Below, in pieces: positions 1 to 10,680 of a stretch of DNA of 64,000 nucleotides (within the stretch, counting starts at the first letter, position 1; each line of letters opens with the position of its first letter). Source of the stretch: Anisodus tanguticus (taxonomy: Eukaryota > Streptophyta > Magnoliopsida > Solanales > Solanaceae); contig CM067549.1 in NCBI GenBank assembly GCA_034509755.1, positions 48,137,052 through 48,201,051 of the forward strand, given 5' to 3'. The notes under the pieces were generated by a model. The model was not told the DNA's origin and searched no databases. It saw only the letters and a program-made list of their open reading frames with translations. Both the position numbers and the translations under genes were made by a program.

Positions 1-255
1 CCATTCTCGTACTTGATCTCTTGAAATCCTATGAAAGAGCAGGATCGGTTTCCAACGGCAGTCAACCTCGTATGGCTTTCTTCGGCACTACTCTGTCAAT
101 TCTGACTTCTGCCAGGTAAGACGAAAGCCTTAATTCTGTAGTGCTTCGTTCTTGAAACCCAACCCTTCTTTGCTACTCACTACCTAAGGAGAAAATCCGA
201 AGTCGGTTCTAAGGTCAAGGAAGTTGGTGACCTGATGACAGGGGAGCCGGCGACA

Positions 256-349
<94 letters not shown>

Positions 350-399
350 TCTGGGCACTGTCTTGGAGAGAGGCTCGGTGAAATAGACATGTCTGTGAA
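1..399 (+). pseudogene. Organelle large-subunit rRNA fragment in nuclear DNA
   Basis: The stretch reads as domain IV of a bacterial-type 23S rRNA, including the highly conserved block around 271-345 (the equivalent of E. coli 23S near position 1930). It stops abruptly at about 399, where the gene should continue. It carries at least one C-to-T change (near 363) against the organellar consensus I know. An intact I-CeuI recognition sequence, part of the rRNA itself, lies at 279-305. I cannot firmly separate plastid rrn23 from mitochondrial rrn26 by eye. It is truncated on both sides (the window edge and 399) and cannot be a working rRNA gene. The adjoining petA piece supports transfer of organelle DNA to the nucleus. 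Confidence 0.88.
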
Positions 400-480
400 T
401 GTGGGGGTTGTTCTTATTTTACCGGAGGGGTTTGAATTAGCTCCGTCCGATCGTATTTCTCCCGAGATGAAAGAAAAGAT
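398..480 (+). pseudogene. petA: Plastid petA (cytochrome f) fragment
   Basis: Translated from 398 in frame, this gives a peptide containing [12 protein letters not shown] and RISPEMKEK, the conserved interior of cytochrome f, a subunit of the thylakoid cytochrome b6f complex. About 27 codons are present. Two residues differ from the plastid protein as I know it (A to V and P to S), both explicable by C-to-T changes. The join to the rRNA fragment has only 2-3 bases of overlap, and the other end runs straight into copia sequence. It is far too short to be a gene. It is a plastid DNA scrap, inserted directly or by way of mitochondrial DNA. Confidence 0.85.
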
Positions 481-1370
481 CTTTATAACAGTGGAGGGGA
501 TTCTGTTGATTATGTACACTGCATTCTCTACACACAGTCCCCAGAACTTATCTAGTAATCCTCCCTGAATCTTAGTTGCTCTAGCTGTTTCTAAAATATG
601 TCTATGTTTTCTCTCCACCACATTATTTTGCTGTGGTGTGTATGGACAAGAACTTTCATGAATAACACCATATTTGAGAAACAGATCACTACAATTCTGA
701 TTAAAAAATCCAGTCCCGTTATCAGATCTTACCCTCTGAATTTTAGCTCCAAATTGAGTGTTAATTTTAACAAGAAAATTCCTGATCAGTGTAGAAACAT
801 CAGATTTCAGTCTCATAAAAAAAATCCAAGCCCATCTAGTATGATCATCCACAATGGTTAGAAAGTATCTCATTTCATTATACGTTTCAGTTTTATAAGG
901 TCCCTATACATCCATATGTATTAGTTGAAATGGCTTTGATGCTCTATTATTACTAACAATGAAAGGAAGTCTAGTTTGTCTAGCCAAAGGCACACTTCAC
1001 AATTATTCAAGACAAAATCAGTATTATTCCTGAAACGTGCTATTTTTCTCAAGACATTCATGGGTACATGACATAGTCTCTGATGCCAAGTGACTGCATC
1101 AACATGTTGAGTTGCAAACAAGCATCTACTCAACTCTCCTCCTTTATTCTGAGCATCCAGGGACAGTATATACAATCATGCCTCTTCATTACCAATCCCC
1201 CTCACTTTCCCAGATGAGAGATCCTGAGACACACAACATGTTGGGAAGAATGTAACACTACAATTCAGTTACTTAGTCATTTTTGAGACAAATAACAAGT
1301 TAAACTTGAAAGTTGGCACACATAAGACACTTCTAAGAACATCACCTCCTCCTAAATGGTACTCCCCAAC
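481..1370 (-). pseudogene. Copia retrotransposon pol remnant (protease end, GAG-pre-integrase, integrase)
   Basis: Read on the - strand, 1370 to 1250 gives a degenerate segment with VPTFKFNLLFVSK (end of the protease region). The 1200-921 part gives YILSLD and WHQRLCHVP followed by CEVC, the HHCC zinc-binding module before integrase. The 873-481 part gives the integrase core: TIVDDHTRW, then RSDNGTGF, then the E-containing VVERKHRHILE. Integrase joins retrotransposon cDNA to host DNA. Stops and frame changes interrupt it, and it is cut off at 481 by the petA fragment. The open frame continuing past 481 towards 184 is an accident of reading antisense to petA and rRNA. Confidence 0.85.
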
Positions 1371-2685
1371 ATGTGAGAATGATGGAATATATTATCTAGT
1401 ATATTTGACCATGTTCCTAGATCTGTAGTTAAATATGATATTGCTAGAAAAATATTTCTTAAAAATACTTGATTAAGTGAAATGTTAAGCAGTTTTATAT
1501 GCAAAATAGCCATAATATCTGGATATACATATACAAACTTAAGCATTGTGTGGAACCTGTGATTAGATGAGTAACAATCACAATATAAAAAATTACTTGC
1601 TTAGGCATTTTATTGTATTGCCAACAACGAGTACATAAAGGATAAATCGTCAAAAAATGCTAAACTTCAGAACTAATTGACTCTATTTTTTTAAAAAAAT
1701 TACAACAATAACATATCCAATGTAACCCTACAATAACAACTCATTTTAAAAAATTAAATATCAAAATTGAATAACCAAATCTCCTAGTGTTGCATTTATG
1801 CAAATGTGATCAAGCTAAAGTACTACATGTTGCTAATAGTTGTCACTAACAAAACAATTGAGGCAGTTTGAGGCCCTAGTCATTTAAAATTCTGATGGTG
1901 GCTTCAATTTTACAAGTCTTTTGATTATGTCTTTCTCGGTATTTTCAAGCAATCCCTTCAAAGTACAAAAGGAAACCATATTAATTGGTAAACATTAGCA
2001 CATAACAAATGAAATACTACACTCAAACATCTTTTAAACGCTTGTCATTTACCAGAATATATAGTCCAATTTTAACTATATAAGTGGCTTATGACTAATG
2101 CCACTTGGCAATACAATATATAGAAACTATCATTGTTATTAGAGTGAGGAAATGCTTAAGTGAAGAGTATTAGCATCATGGAATAAAGTTTTTACTAAAA
2201 ATAGGAATACAAACAAATTTTATAGCTAAACATTAAAGACTCTCACTAATCCTACTTAGCGACATATATCAAAAAGTTTTGTTAGCTATGAGCAGCTTAG
2301 CAACAAAAAGTTTGTAGCTGATTCCAATTTTTTTTTAGTGTTTATACAAGATTTACGATTTTTTTTGTTTTATGTGTAAACCTGAGTTTAAAGACATGTC
2401 AATATAATAAAGAAATTAACCAATTCTTACATATTTTGTGCTATATTTTTTCACAATATGATTATGTGAAAATTTACCTTGGAAACAATTTTATCTAAAC
2501 ACAAGCAAATTTTTTCATACTTGTGGACGTTCGCTTGGAGGCTTTCCACATGCATCCCTCACAATTGAAGTAATAACATAGATTACTTCTGATACTTCAA
2601 AAGAAACCACAATATTAAATGATAATCATGTGAACATTTCACTAACACAACAAATGATTAGTACAAATCATAATATATAGACGCC
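1371..2685. other. AT-rich spacer, no gene seen
   Basis: No conserved protein segment, RNA gene or clear terminal repeat was found. The last five bases before 2691 are the 5' target-site duplication of the next element. Confidence 0.5.
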
Positions 2686-2690
2686 GATTC

Positions 2691-2994
2691 TGTTAAATAA
2701 GGCAATATACACACAATATACAGGTGTATATTGCCTTATTCAAAGGCACGATTCTGCCCCAGAATTAGTGCTCTCGGTTTGGACCAAATTGGACATAAGA
2801 ATAGTGTATATTTGGAAAATATATGTGTAGTATATTGTAATGTATTTGTTACCTAAATTAGGATTATACACTACCATAATTGTAGAGTTAGAATTATGGT
2901 AGAATAAGATTTTAGGAATAAGATTCTCCTATTTTGTAACTTGTATATATACCTATTCAATTAATGAAAATAATCAAGGGGATTATTTCTTTCA
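2691..2994 (+). repeat. 5' LTR of the copia element
   Basis: 304 bp, starting TG and ending CA. A TATA-like stretch lies at about 2942-2951. Near the 5' end is a perfect 17-bp inverted repeat: AATAAGGCAATATACAC at 2696-2712 and its complement at 2724-2740, with an 11-base loop. Confidence 0.95.
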
Positions 2995-3008
2995 TGGTAT
3001 CAAGAGAC
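2995..3008 (+). other. Primer binding site
   Basis: TGGTATCAAGAGAC directly abuts the LTR end. TGGTATCA is the usual copia match to the 3' end of initiator tRNA-Met, and the remainder matches imperfectly. It primes minus-strand cDNA synthesis. Confidence 0.75.
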
Positions 3009-3154
3009 TAGGTCTAAACAAAAGCTTTCTCTCCCAACTTTTGCCTCTTTTCGGCCGAGACCCCCCCCCCCCCCCCCGGGTTTCTCTTCCAAAATTTCGT
3101 CTTTCGCTCTCAAAAACCTCTCTTAAATTTCCCCTCCTTCTTTGTTCTTTCAAT

Positions 3155-4060
3155 ATGTCTAAGAACAATTATCATCCTGCCCTCATGGTTTCCAACATCA
3201 AGAACAGTATCCCTATTGTGCTTGAAATGGAAAACGTCCAATATGCAACGTGGGCAGAGTTGTTTAAAATACACGCTATCTCCCATCAAGTTATCCATCA
3301 TATCATTCCTCCCGCTACACCCCTTCCCGAGGAGGATCCTCAATTATGGATTACGCTTGATGCTACCGTTCTCCAGTGGATCTATTCCACTATTTCAGTT
3401 GACCTTCTACAAACGATTATTGAGCCGGATACCACGGCTATGGCTACTTGGAATAGATTGCGTGACATATTCCAATATAACCAACATTCACGTGCCGTCA
3501 CACTTGAGCAGGAATTCTCCCTCGTTCGCATGGAAGAATTTCCTAACGTATCTGCCTATTGCAAGAAACTTAAAGAGTTGGCAGATCAACTTCGTAATAT
3601 GGGCGCACCTGTCACCAATAATCGTCTGGTCCTACAATTGGTTGTCGGCCTTTCGGAGGCATATAATGGCGTTGGAACTCTCCTTCGTCAAAGCAACCCT
3701 CTTCCCGCCTTTTATCAAGCCCACTCCATGCTTACTTTGGAAGAAGTCGGTTTGGCTAAAAAGGCGGCTACCGGAGCAAGCCCCGTCGTCATGATGGCGT
3801 CCTCCCCAAGTTCTTTGGATTTTGTTAATAATTCGGGCCAAAACCATAATCATGGTGGCGGCAAGAATAATCGCAAGAATAATAACAAAAACCGCGGGGG
3901 TAAACGCAGCGGTTCCGGTGGCAGTTCCGGTGGTCAGCAAGCAGGCAGTGGGCTCCGTCCAGTGAACAGTGGCCCACCGCCCCCTGGTCCCAACAGTGGG
4001 GCCCATGGCAGTGGGGATAGGGCAATGGGCCGTGGGCCAGCAGCCCCTACTGCCCAGTGA
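3155..4060 (+). CDS. Copia Gag (capsid-like) open frame
   Basis: Gag forms the virus-like particle in which the element's RNA is copied. The frame is also open upstream to 3041, but that part includes an 18-base C run typical of leader DNA. The ATG at 3155 gives [10 protein letters not shown], a better start. Residues 15-190 match the copia Gag (UBN2-type) fold, with motifs such as TWNRLRDIF and [12 protein letters not shown]. The C-terminal part is rich in G, N, K, R and S and shows no CCHC knuckle. The frame ends at 4058-4060, where one base appears to be missing and the downstream protease region continues in another frame. In related elements Gag and Pol share one frame, so this stop is probably a lesion. 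Confidence 0.8.
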   Translation: MSKNNYHPALMVSNIKNSIPIVLEMENVQYATWAELFKIHAISHQVIHHIIPPATPLPEEDPQLWITLDATVLQWIYSTISVDLLQTIIEPDTTAMATWNRLRDIFQYNQHSRAVTLEQEFSLVRMEEFPNVSAYCKKLKELADQLRNMGAPVTNNRLVLQLVVGLSEAYNGVGTLLRQSNPLPAFYQAHSMLTLEEVGLAKKAATGASPVVMMASSPSSLDFVNNSGQNHNHGGGKNNRKNNNKNRGGKRSGSGGSSGGQQAGSGLRPVNSGPPPPGPNSGAHGSGDRAMGRGPAAPTAQ

Positions 4061-4620
4061 ATTCCTACAGCAAGTGGGCTGACCAACAATTCAGGCCCAG
4101 CAACCACCAGTGGCCCAGCAGCGCCAACAACAGTTCCAGCGGCTACGACCCATTTCAGTCTCGTCCGGGAATACTTGGGCCCCGACCTCCGCAAGCCCAC
4201 CATACAGCAGGCCCCACTCTGACCGATATCGAGGCCGCGATGCACACGTTGGGGTTGACTCAACCGGACCCAAATTGGTATATGGACACCGGTGCCACTA
4301 CTCACATGACTTCCGAATCAGGTACTCTCTCATCTTATTCCAATTTGAGCACCCCTCGGGGTATAATTGTTGGTAATGGCAACTCTATTCTAATTCAGGG
4401 TTATGGTCAGAAAACGTTATTTCCCCCCAATCCACCCCTTTTCTTGAAAAATACTTTACATGCCCCCAAATTGATTAAAAATTTAGTGTCTGTCCGAAAG
4501 TTCACCACTGACAATTCAGTTTCTGTTGAATTTGATCCTTTTGGTTTCTCTGTGAAGGATTTCAAGACGGGGAGTCATCTCATGAGGTGTGATAGTAGGG
4601 GGATCTTTATCCTATCATGC
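4061..4620 (+). pseudogene. Copia protease region
   Basis: Frame 4057-4731 carries NWYMDTGATTHMT, containing the aspartic protease motif D-T/S-G-A with its catalytic Asp. This enzyme cuts the polyprotein. The upstream tail is rich in P, S and Q and continues the Gag linker in a shifted frame. Similarity ends near 4620, and the integrase region then continues in a third frame. Confidence 0.85.
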
Positions 4621-5840
4621 CCGATTTCAGTCCATCGAGTCAAGCCTTGTCGTCAGTTTTTGCAGCCATTTCTCCTTCCGTGTGGCATGCTCGCCTGGGT
4701 CATCCGGGATATTCTATTTTATCAGTTTTAGATAAAAATAACTTTATTTCTTGTAAGGGTACGAGTGGTACTCATATTTGTCAATCTTGTTCATTAGGGA
4801 AAATTGTTAAGTTGCCTTTTGTGGACTCCAATTCTCATACTTCACAACCATTTGATATTATTCATAGCGACCTATGGACGTCTCCTATTCTAAGTTCATT
4901 AGGTCATCGATATTATGTTCTGTTTCTGGATGATTATTCTAAATTTTTGTGGATGTTTCCAATTGCCAATAAATCTCAAGTGTTTTCTGTCTTCATAAAA
5001 TTTAGAGCATTCATTATAACACAATTCGAAAGAGAAATAAAGAATATTCAATGTGATAATGGGAAAGAGTATGACAATAGGGGGTTTCGGGAGTTATGTG
5101 ATAATAATAGGATAAATTTTCATTTTTCGTGCCCTCATACATCTTCTCAAAATGGGAAAACAGAACGTAAAATTCGTTCTATAAATAACATTGTCTGCAC
5201 TATCTTACTTCATGCTTCCGTACCCCCGTATTTTTGGCATCATGCTCTGCAAATGGCAACATATCTCCTTAACATAATTCCGTCCAAAGGTGTGACATAT
5301 TCTCCCCCCCTCAAAATCCTGTATAATAAGAACCCTTCTTATTCTCATCTTAGGATTTTTGGGTGCTATTGTTATCCGTTATTCCCATCCACCACAATTA
5401 ACAAACTTCAGGCTCGGTCTACCCCGTGTGTATTTTTGGGTTATCTGTCTAATCATCGTGGTTATAAATGCTTTGATTTATCCTCCAAGAAAATCATAAT
5501 TAATCGCCATGTCATTTTTGATGAAATCCAATTTCCTTTTATGAAAGTTCATACTCCCGAGCCTAGGTCGTATAATTTTTTGGATGACCAAATATCCCCG
5601 TATATTATTCGGAATTTTTCGAACATCTCCCGCACCCAAAACTCTCCAGCGAGCCCACTGCCCGCTGGCCCCACTATCCCGTGCCCGGTTCGACCACCGG
5701 ATCGGTTCCGGCAATTGGGCCGGTCCAGCCCAATTCTGGAACCGGTCCGGTTCACGCCACGACTTCTCGATTTGGGCCGGCGGAGCCTACGCTGCCGCCG
5801 GCCACCCGTCCCGAGTCCAAAGAAATTCCCAAAATTCACT
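4617..5840 (+). pseudogene. Copia GAG-pre-integrase and integrase
   Basis: The HHCC zinc module reads WHARLGHPG followed by CQSCSLGK. The rve catalytic core follows, with the first Asp in HSDLWTS, the second in CDNGKEYDN and the Glu in SSQNGKTERKIR, giving a complete D,D,E set. The copia C-terminal segment LRIFGCYCYPLFP and FLGYLSNHRGYKC is present. Integrase inserts the cDNA and makes the 5-bp duplication seen here. The frame runs into an extended P- and R-rich linker (5640-5840) and is lost before reverse transcriptase. Confidence 0.88.
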
Positions 5841-6650
5841 CAATTCTTCCTCGAGTCATAGACCGGTCACTCGTAGTCAGCGGGGTATTTTTACACCTAA
5901 AAGACATTTTAATTTACATTCTGATGTCTCTAAATCCCCCTTGCCCCGTAATCCGGTGTCCGCCTTAAATGACCCTAATTGGAAAATTGCTATGACTGAT
6001 GAATATAATATTGTTATTGATAATAAGACGTGGGAGTTGGTGCCCCATCCATATGGTATTAATGTTATCATGTCTATGTGGATTTTTGCTCATAAGGAAA
6101 ATTCAGATTGTTCATTTGCTCGCCATAAGGCGCGGCTTGTGGGTGATGGTAAGACTCAGCAGGTTGGGATAGATTGTGGGGAGATGTTTAGTCCGGTGGT
6201 GAAGCCGGCTACTATTCGCATTGTGCTTAGCTTGGCTCTTTCGAAGACTTGGCCTATTCATCAGTTGGATGTCAAGAATGCTTTCCTACATGGTGATCTC
6301 AAGGAAACAATCTATATGCATCAGCTGTTGGGTTTCAGGGATCCAAACCGTCCTCATCATGTCTGTTTGTTGAAGAAGTCCTTATATGGGCTTAAGCGGT
6401 CTCCACGGGCCTGGTATACGAGGTTTGCTGACTTTGTTTCGACTATTGGGTTCACTCACAGCAAGTCAGATAATTCCTTGTTCATTTACCGCCGTGGTTC
6501 GTCACTGGCCTACATTCTGTTGTATGTGGATGATATCATCTTGACTGCCTCTTCCGATGTCTTGCGCCAGTCTATCATGGTCATGCTCACTTCTGAGTTT
6601 GCTATGAAAGACTTAGGGCCATTGAGTTATTTTTTGGGATTGCCGTCAAG
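5841..6650 (+). pseudogene. Copia reverse transcriptase
   Basis: The order of motifs is typical: WKIAMTDEY and NKTWELVP, HKARLVGDG, QLDVKNAFLHGDL (first catalytic Asp), KSLYGLKRSPRAWY, and the active-site YVDDIILTAS at about 6520-6550. The frame is lost just after KDLGPLSYFLG near 6640, and the protein resumes in another frame with FLSQRKYASEII. The enzyme copies element RNA to DNA inside the particle. Confidence 0.9.
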
Positions 6651-7485
6651 CGTCATTCAGGTGGTTTGTTTTTGTCTCAACGAAAGTATGCTTCTGAGAT
6701 CATAGAGAGGGTTGTGATGTCATCCTGTAAGTCCACTTCCACTCCAGTTGATGCAAAACCCAAGCTTAGTGCCACGGCAGGTGCACTATACGAGGACCCT
6801 ACCCGCTATCGCAGTCTTGCAGGGGCCCTACAATATCTTACCTTTACCAGACCGGATATTACGTATGTTGTTCAGCAGGTGTATTTATTCATGTATGATC
6901 CACGAGTTGAGCACATGAATGCAATCAAACGCATCATTCGTTATATTCAGGGGACGCTGGACTATGGTTTGCACTTGTATCCTTCATCTACATCCACACT
7001 TGTCTCGTACACAAATGCGGATTGGGGTGGTTGTCCGGACACCAGACGGTCTACGTCAGGTTATTGTATGTTCCTTGGCAACAACTTGGTCTCCTGGTCT
7101 GCGAAGCGTCAGGCGACTCTATCCCGCTCAAGTGCAGAGGCAGAATATAGAGGGGTAGCTAATGTGGTCTCAGAATCATATTGGTTACGTAACTTGCTTT
7201 TAGAGCTTCATTGCTCCATTCAGAAGGCAACCTTAGTATATTGTGATAATGTTAGTGCCATCTACCTCTCAGGTAATCCGGTTCAGCACCAACGCACTAA
7301 GCATATCGAAATGGACATTCACTTTGTCCGTGAAAAGGTTGCTCGGGGGCCAGGTACGCGTATGTCATGTCCCGTCAAGATATCAAGTTGCAGACATCTT
7401 TACAAAGGGTCTTTCCTCGGTACTCTTTGAAGATTTTAGGGACAGTCTCAGCGTTCGAAGACCGCCCGCTATGCCTGCGGGGGTG
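6651..7485 (+). pseudogene. Copia RT connection and RNase H
   Basis: Contains TRYRSLAGALQYLTFTRPD, then RNase H signatures YTNADWGGCPDTRRSTSG (catalytic Asp), SRSSAEAEYRG (Glu), YCDNVSAIYLS (Asp) and HIEMDIHFVREKV. A frame change near 7350 moves the end (ADIFTKGL) into another frame that stops at 7489-7491, just inside the 3' LTR. RNase H removes the RNA strand of the hybrid. Confidence 0.88.
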
Positions 7486-7801
7486 TGTTAAATAAGGCAA
7501 TATACACACAATATACAGGTGTATATTGCCTTATTCAAAGGCACGATTCTGCCCCCAGAATTAGTGCTCTCGGTTTGGACCAAATTGGACATAAGAATAG
7601 TGTATATTTGGAAAATATATGTGTAGTATATTGTAATGTATTTGTTACCTAAATTAGGATTATACACTACCATAATTGTAGAGTTAGAATTATGGTAGAA
7701 TAAGATTTTAGAAATAGAATAGGAATATGATTCTCCTATTTTGTAACTTGTATAAATACCTATTCAATTAATGAAAATAATCAAGGGGATTATTTCTTTC
7801 A
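7486..7801 (+). repeat. 3' LTR of the copia element
   Basis: 316 bp, starting TGTTAAATAAGG and ending in CA, followed by the second GATTC (7802-7806). A short purine-rich tract (GCGGGGG) lies just upstream at 7477-7483. It carries the same 17-bp inverted repeat, at 7491-7507 and 7519-7535. It differs from the 5' LTR mainly by an 11-bp insertion near 7712-7724. Confidence 0.95.
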
Positions 7802-7817
7802 GATTCAAATTACGACA

Positions 7818-8158
7818 TGTTCTAATTGAGCATTTGAACACGTGTTATAGTGTTTCTATTAGACACTTTCGACTCAAACTTTGGAAAAGCTTTTACACGT
7901 GTTCTCAAACGTTCATATACGTAGATAACTTAACCACTTAAAATATGTCACTTCATTTAATTATACACAGTAGCCTCAATAGATTGTAAACCTTAGGTTG
8001 TTCCAATTGAGACTAATGTGTCAAAATCCAAGGGTTTATGTGATTAATTTATTTACGTAATAGACGTTTGAGAACATGTGTAAAAGCTTTTGCAAAATTT
8101 GAGTAAAAAATATTTAATATAAATACTTTATCATGTGTTTATGAGCTCAATTAGAACA
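7818..8158. mobile_element. Fold-back (MITE-like) element with 94-bp arms
   Basis: The left arm 7818-7911 and right arm 8065-8158 are imperfect reverse complements. Exact matching segments include TGTTCTAATTGAG with CTCAATTAGAACA, and AAAAGCTTTTACAC with its partner. The middle is about 150 bp and non-coding. No coding capacity is visible. I could not define a target duplication, so the superfamily is open. The left arm starts only 11 bp after the copia TSD. Confidence 0.7.
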
Positions 8159-8939
8159 GACTGTAGCTCGAACATCTATTAATGAAATTTACTGGTAACT
8201 TTTAAGGAAAAATAGATGTATTCCGCCTATATAGACTTACAAACAAGCTCATCGTATTCTTCTTTGCCAACCACATAAATGCTGACACCACCTAATATTG
8301 TGTATACCACATAAACTGATCTGGAGAAGAAGTAAAATGTTAAAACATAGTTATGTAGAATTAAAGGGTCCCAAGAAAAAACTCCTTGTCAATAAGGACT
8401 AGTTGCAAATCTTCCTAATTTTTCTTTTATTTGGCGTTGGATATTCACTCTGAGGTTTCGACTAATTTGGAGCATAAGGTGCGTTAAAGAAAGTGCTCCA
8501 TGTCAGGATTTTTTCATTTCCGGTACTTAAATCTAAGACCTCTAAGTAAGGGTGGAGGAAGATTATCAAATATAATTACTTGAATATATTGATATTATTT
8601 AAAAATTAAACAGTCGCTAGTATACAAGCAAATCAATACCCAACAATCTACTAAATGTATTTCTGCTCCCAACCTAACTAAGAAAGATCGCCATTGTAGA
8701 CTTTCCTCTGTTGGGACTCCATTGAAACTGCACGAAAAATAAATAAATATAAATTGGACTAAACCTTTTTCTTAAAAAAAATAATGGATGTAATTTTAAT
8801 GGTGATTCTTTGTCTTCCAAATAGAAAATAGATAAAACTACATAAAGAACATATGCAGCTGAAAAGTATTTGCTTGATGAGAAACAAAAAATAGATAATT
8901 CATTGTCTCTACTTCATGATGAAGAACATATGGTACGTT
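8159..8939. other. AT-rich spacer, no gene seen
   Basis: No conserved coding segment or clear repeat boundary was recognised. Confidence 0.45.
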
Positions 8940-9216
8940 AGTTCGGTATCTCAAGTATAATGTACTTAAGGGTGTGGTAAGTGTGCGTAATTATTGAAGA
9001 TCGGGATTTAAATTTCAATAGAGACAAAAAAACATTAGTTGATTTCTTCTCATCAGCCTAATTCAATCTGATTTGATTTCTTCTCATCTGTCTAGTTATT
9101 GATGGATCGAGTTACCAGATTCTTGTGTTGGTGAAAAATAACAAGCACCTGCAGATAAGATAATTGAGATGTGTGCAAGTTGACTCAAACATCAATATTA
9201 TAAAAAAATAAAATAT
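8940..9216 (+). mobile_element. Diverged tRNA-derived SINE remnant
   Basis: The segment matches the 3' body of the SINE at 49592-49742: GATTTCTTCTCATC, then a cgagttacc-type stretch, then GTGTGCAAGTTG, then an A-rich tail near 9205-9216. An internal box-B-like stretch is weak. Confidence 0.5.
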
Positions 9217-10680
9217 TTCTAACATACGATAAGTCGATAATCACATATTAAAATAAGTAATTTTAATTAAGTTACCGTTCTACAAATATATTTCCTTTAG
9301 AAGTGACGATCAAACACAGCAAGCAACCTCACAATCACTCAATCATTAGTGACATAATAGTAAAAGAAGAATGTGAAGCCCTTGTCATTGTCGTGTAACT
9401 TTTTATTCAATCTTTTATTTCGGATCAAAGGTTTTTAAATCAAAAGATAATGAGACCAGGTCATCAGCGAAAGAGTAGGAAAAAGGTGTTGCCTTAGTGA
9501 GAGGGTACTAATATCGGTTATGTTGGAAATTTGTCTTTGGCGGGAGTTGCGACCGACCAACTTTAACGGCTTAAACACTAGTGTTACGTATGTTGGAGAA
9601 TTCGGTTCTTCACACATGCATGATCTACTAAGTACGTAGATAACCGTAGGGCCAAGAATCGTCAAATTTCATTAAGAAATGAAAGAGATATTGGTCCACG
9701 AAGTGAGGTGTTTGAAGCATGGAAAGTGTGGTATTGGGTTCAATTCTCCCACATCGGTAGAGGAAGAAAGAATTGTTGTGTATATATTACTCGAAATTGG
9801 TTTGGGGTTTGGGACCCCAAGGGGTATCCCATGTGTTTAAAGGAGGGAGGACCTAGATGTGCTTCGGTTCGAGGAAAGACCACACGCGCGCCGCCGCCGC
9901 CCGCCCGTCCGGTCCGGTTCCGAGTTCCGGGTTCACGGGCTGTGGGCTGTGGGGTGTGGGCCTTCTGATATTATCTTTTTGGGCCAGAGAACTTTGCCGT
10001 GTGCGCTTTGGACCGAGAATTCTTTCGATGTACGAGTTTGGTCCCCGAATTTATTCGAAAAATCAAAATTTCGACGGTCAAAACAAACGCCAAAGCACTC
10101 AATTCACCATTTATTTTGGTTGAATTACTCCTCCCATAATGGCCAATTCCGTTGGTCTTTTCACCATTTAATTTGGTGGCTTTACTACCTCCATAATGGC
10201 CATTATTTGGCCAATAATGGTCGTTATGGAGGCAGACTAAACAGCCCTCCCTCACCTATATAAACACCCCTATACCATTGTTGAGAGACACGAAAAATAT
10301 ACTTGCTATATACACGAAAATACACAAGCAAAACAGATTCTTCCTACACCTTCCTTGCATCATTTCTTGCTCAATATTCTTCAAGGTAGCATTTGAGTTT
10401 CCTTTGCTCAAGTGTTCCATTGCTTTTTATCTTGGGAGACAAGTTGTCCAGGGACGTATAAATGATACATACGGGGCAATATTGTCTTAAGGACAGAGTG
10501 CCACACTCGACTCAGCAAAAACAGAAAACCAGTTTTTCTTTTTCATCTTTGTAATTTCCAGTTTTCTAGTTGAATTGTAATTTCAATTCTTACGTTAGCA
10601 GTTGTTTGTAATTTCCGTTTCCTGCAATCCTTTGTAACAACCAACAGGTTATAACAAGGTGATCACCAAAAAGGAATTAC
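9217..10680 (+). mobile_element. LTR-like block with GC-rich segment and promoter; boundaries unresolved
   Basis: A GC-rich patch at 9885-9960 is followed by a near-palindrome (10188-10208 and 10211-10232), a TATA box (10257-10264) and U-rich TGTAA tracts (10550-10640) of the kind seen in plant LTR U3-R-U5. No protein-coding similarity was found. I could not find a TG...CA pair with a 5-bp duplication, so a solo or truncated LTR is only the best guess. Confidence 0.35.
10257..10264 (+). promoter_or_regulatory. TATA box candidate
   Basis: TATATAAA lies 25 bp after a near-palindrome centred at about 10210. No host gene follows within 1 kb, so it more likely belongs to an LTR promoter. Confidence 0.4.

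Larger units (their letters stand above)
2691..7801 (+). mobile_element. Complete Ty1/copia retrotransposon, recent, pol frameshifted
   Basis: Two long terminal repeats starting TGTTAAATAAGG and ending TTTCTTTCA flank gag, protease, integrase, reverse transcriptase and RNase H in copia order. The target-site duplication GATTC is at 2686-2690 and 7802-7806. A primer binding site follows the 5' LTR and a purine-rich tract precedes the 3' LTR. The LTRs differ only by one C in a C run, one 11-bp indel and very few substitutions, so the insertion is young. The coding region changes frame near 4059, near 4620, between 5700 and 5840, near 6640 and near 7350, so this copy cannot make an intact Gag-Pol. 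The lineage looks Ale/Retrofit-like, an inference from domain order, short LTRs and lack of a zinc knuckle. Confidence 0.95.

Noticed and set aside
184..873. A single 229-residue open frame on the - strand
   Set aside because: Only 481-873 is integrase. The rest is the accidental antisense reading of petA and rRNA fragments.
9217..10680. Definite solo LTR with duplication AGGTG
   Set aside because: AGGTG occurs at both sides, but the implied ends are not TG and CA, so the match may be chance.
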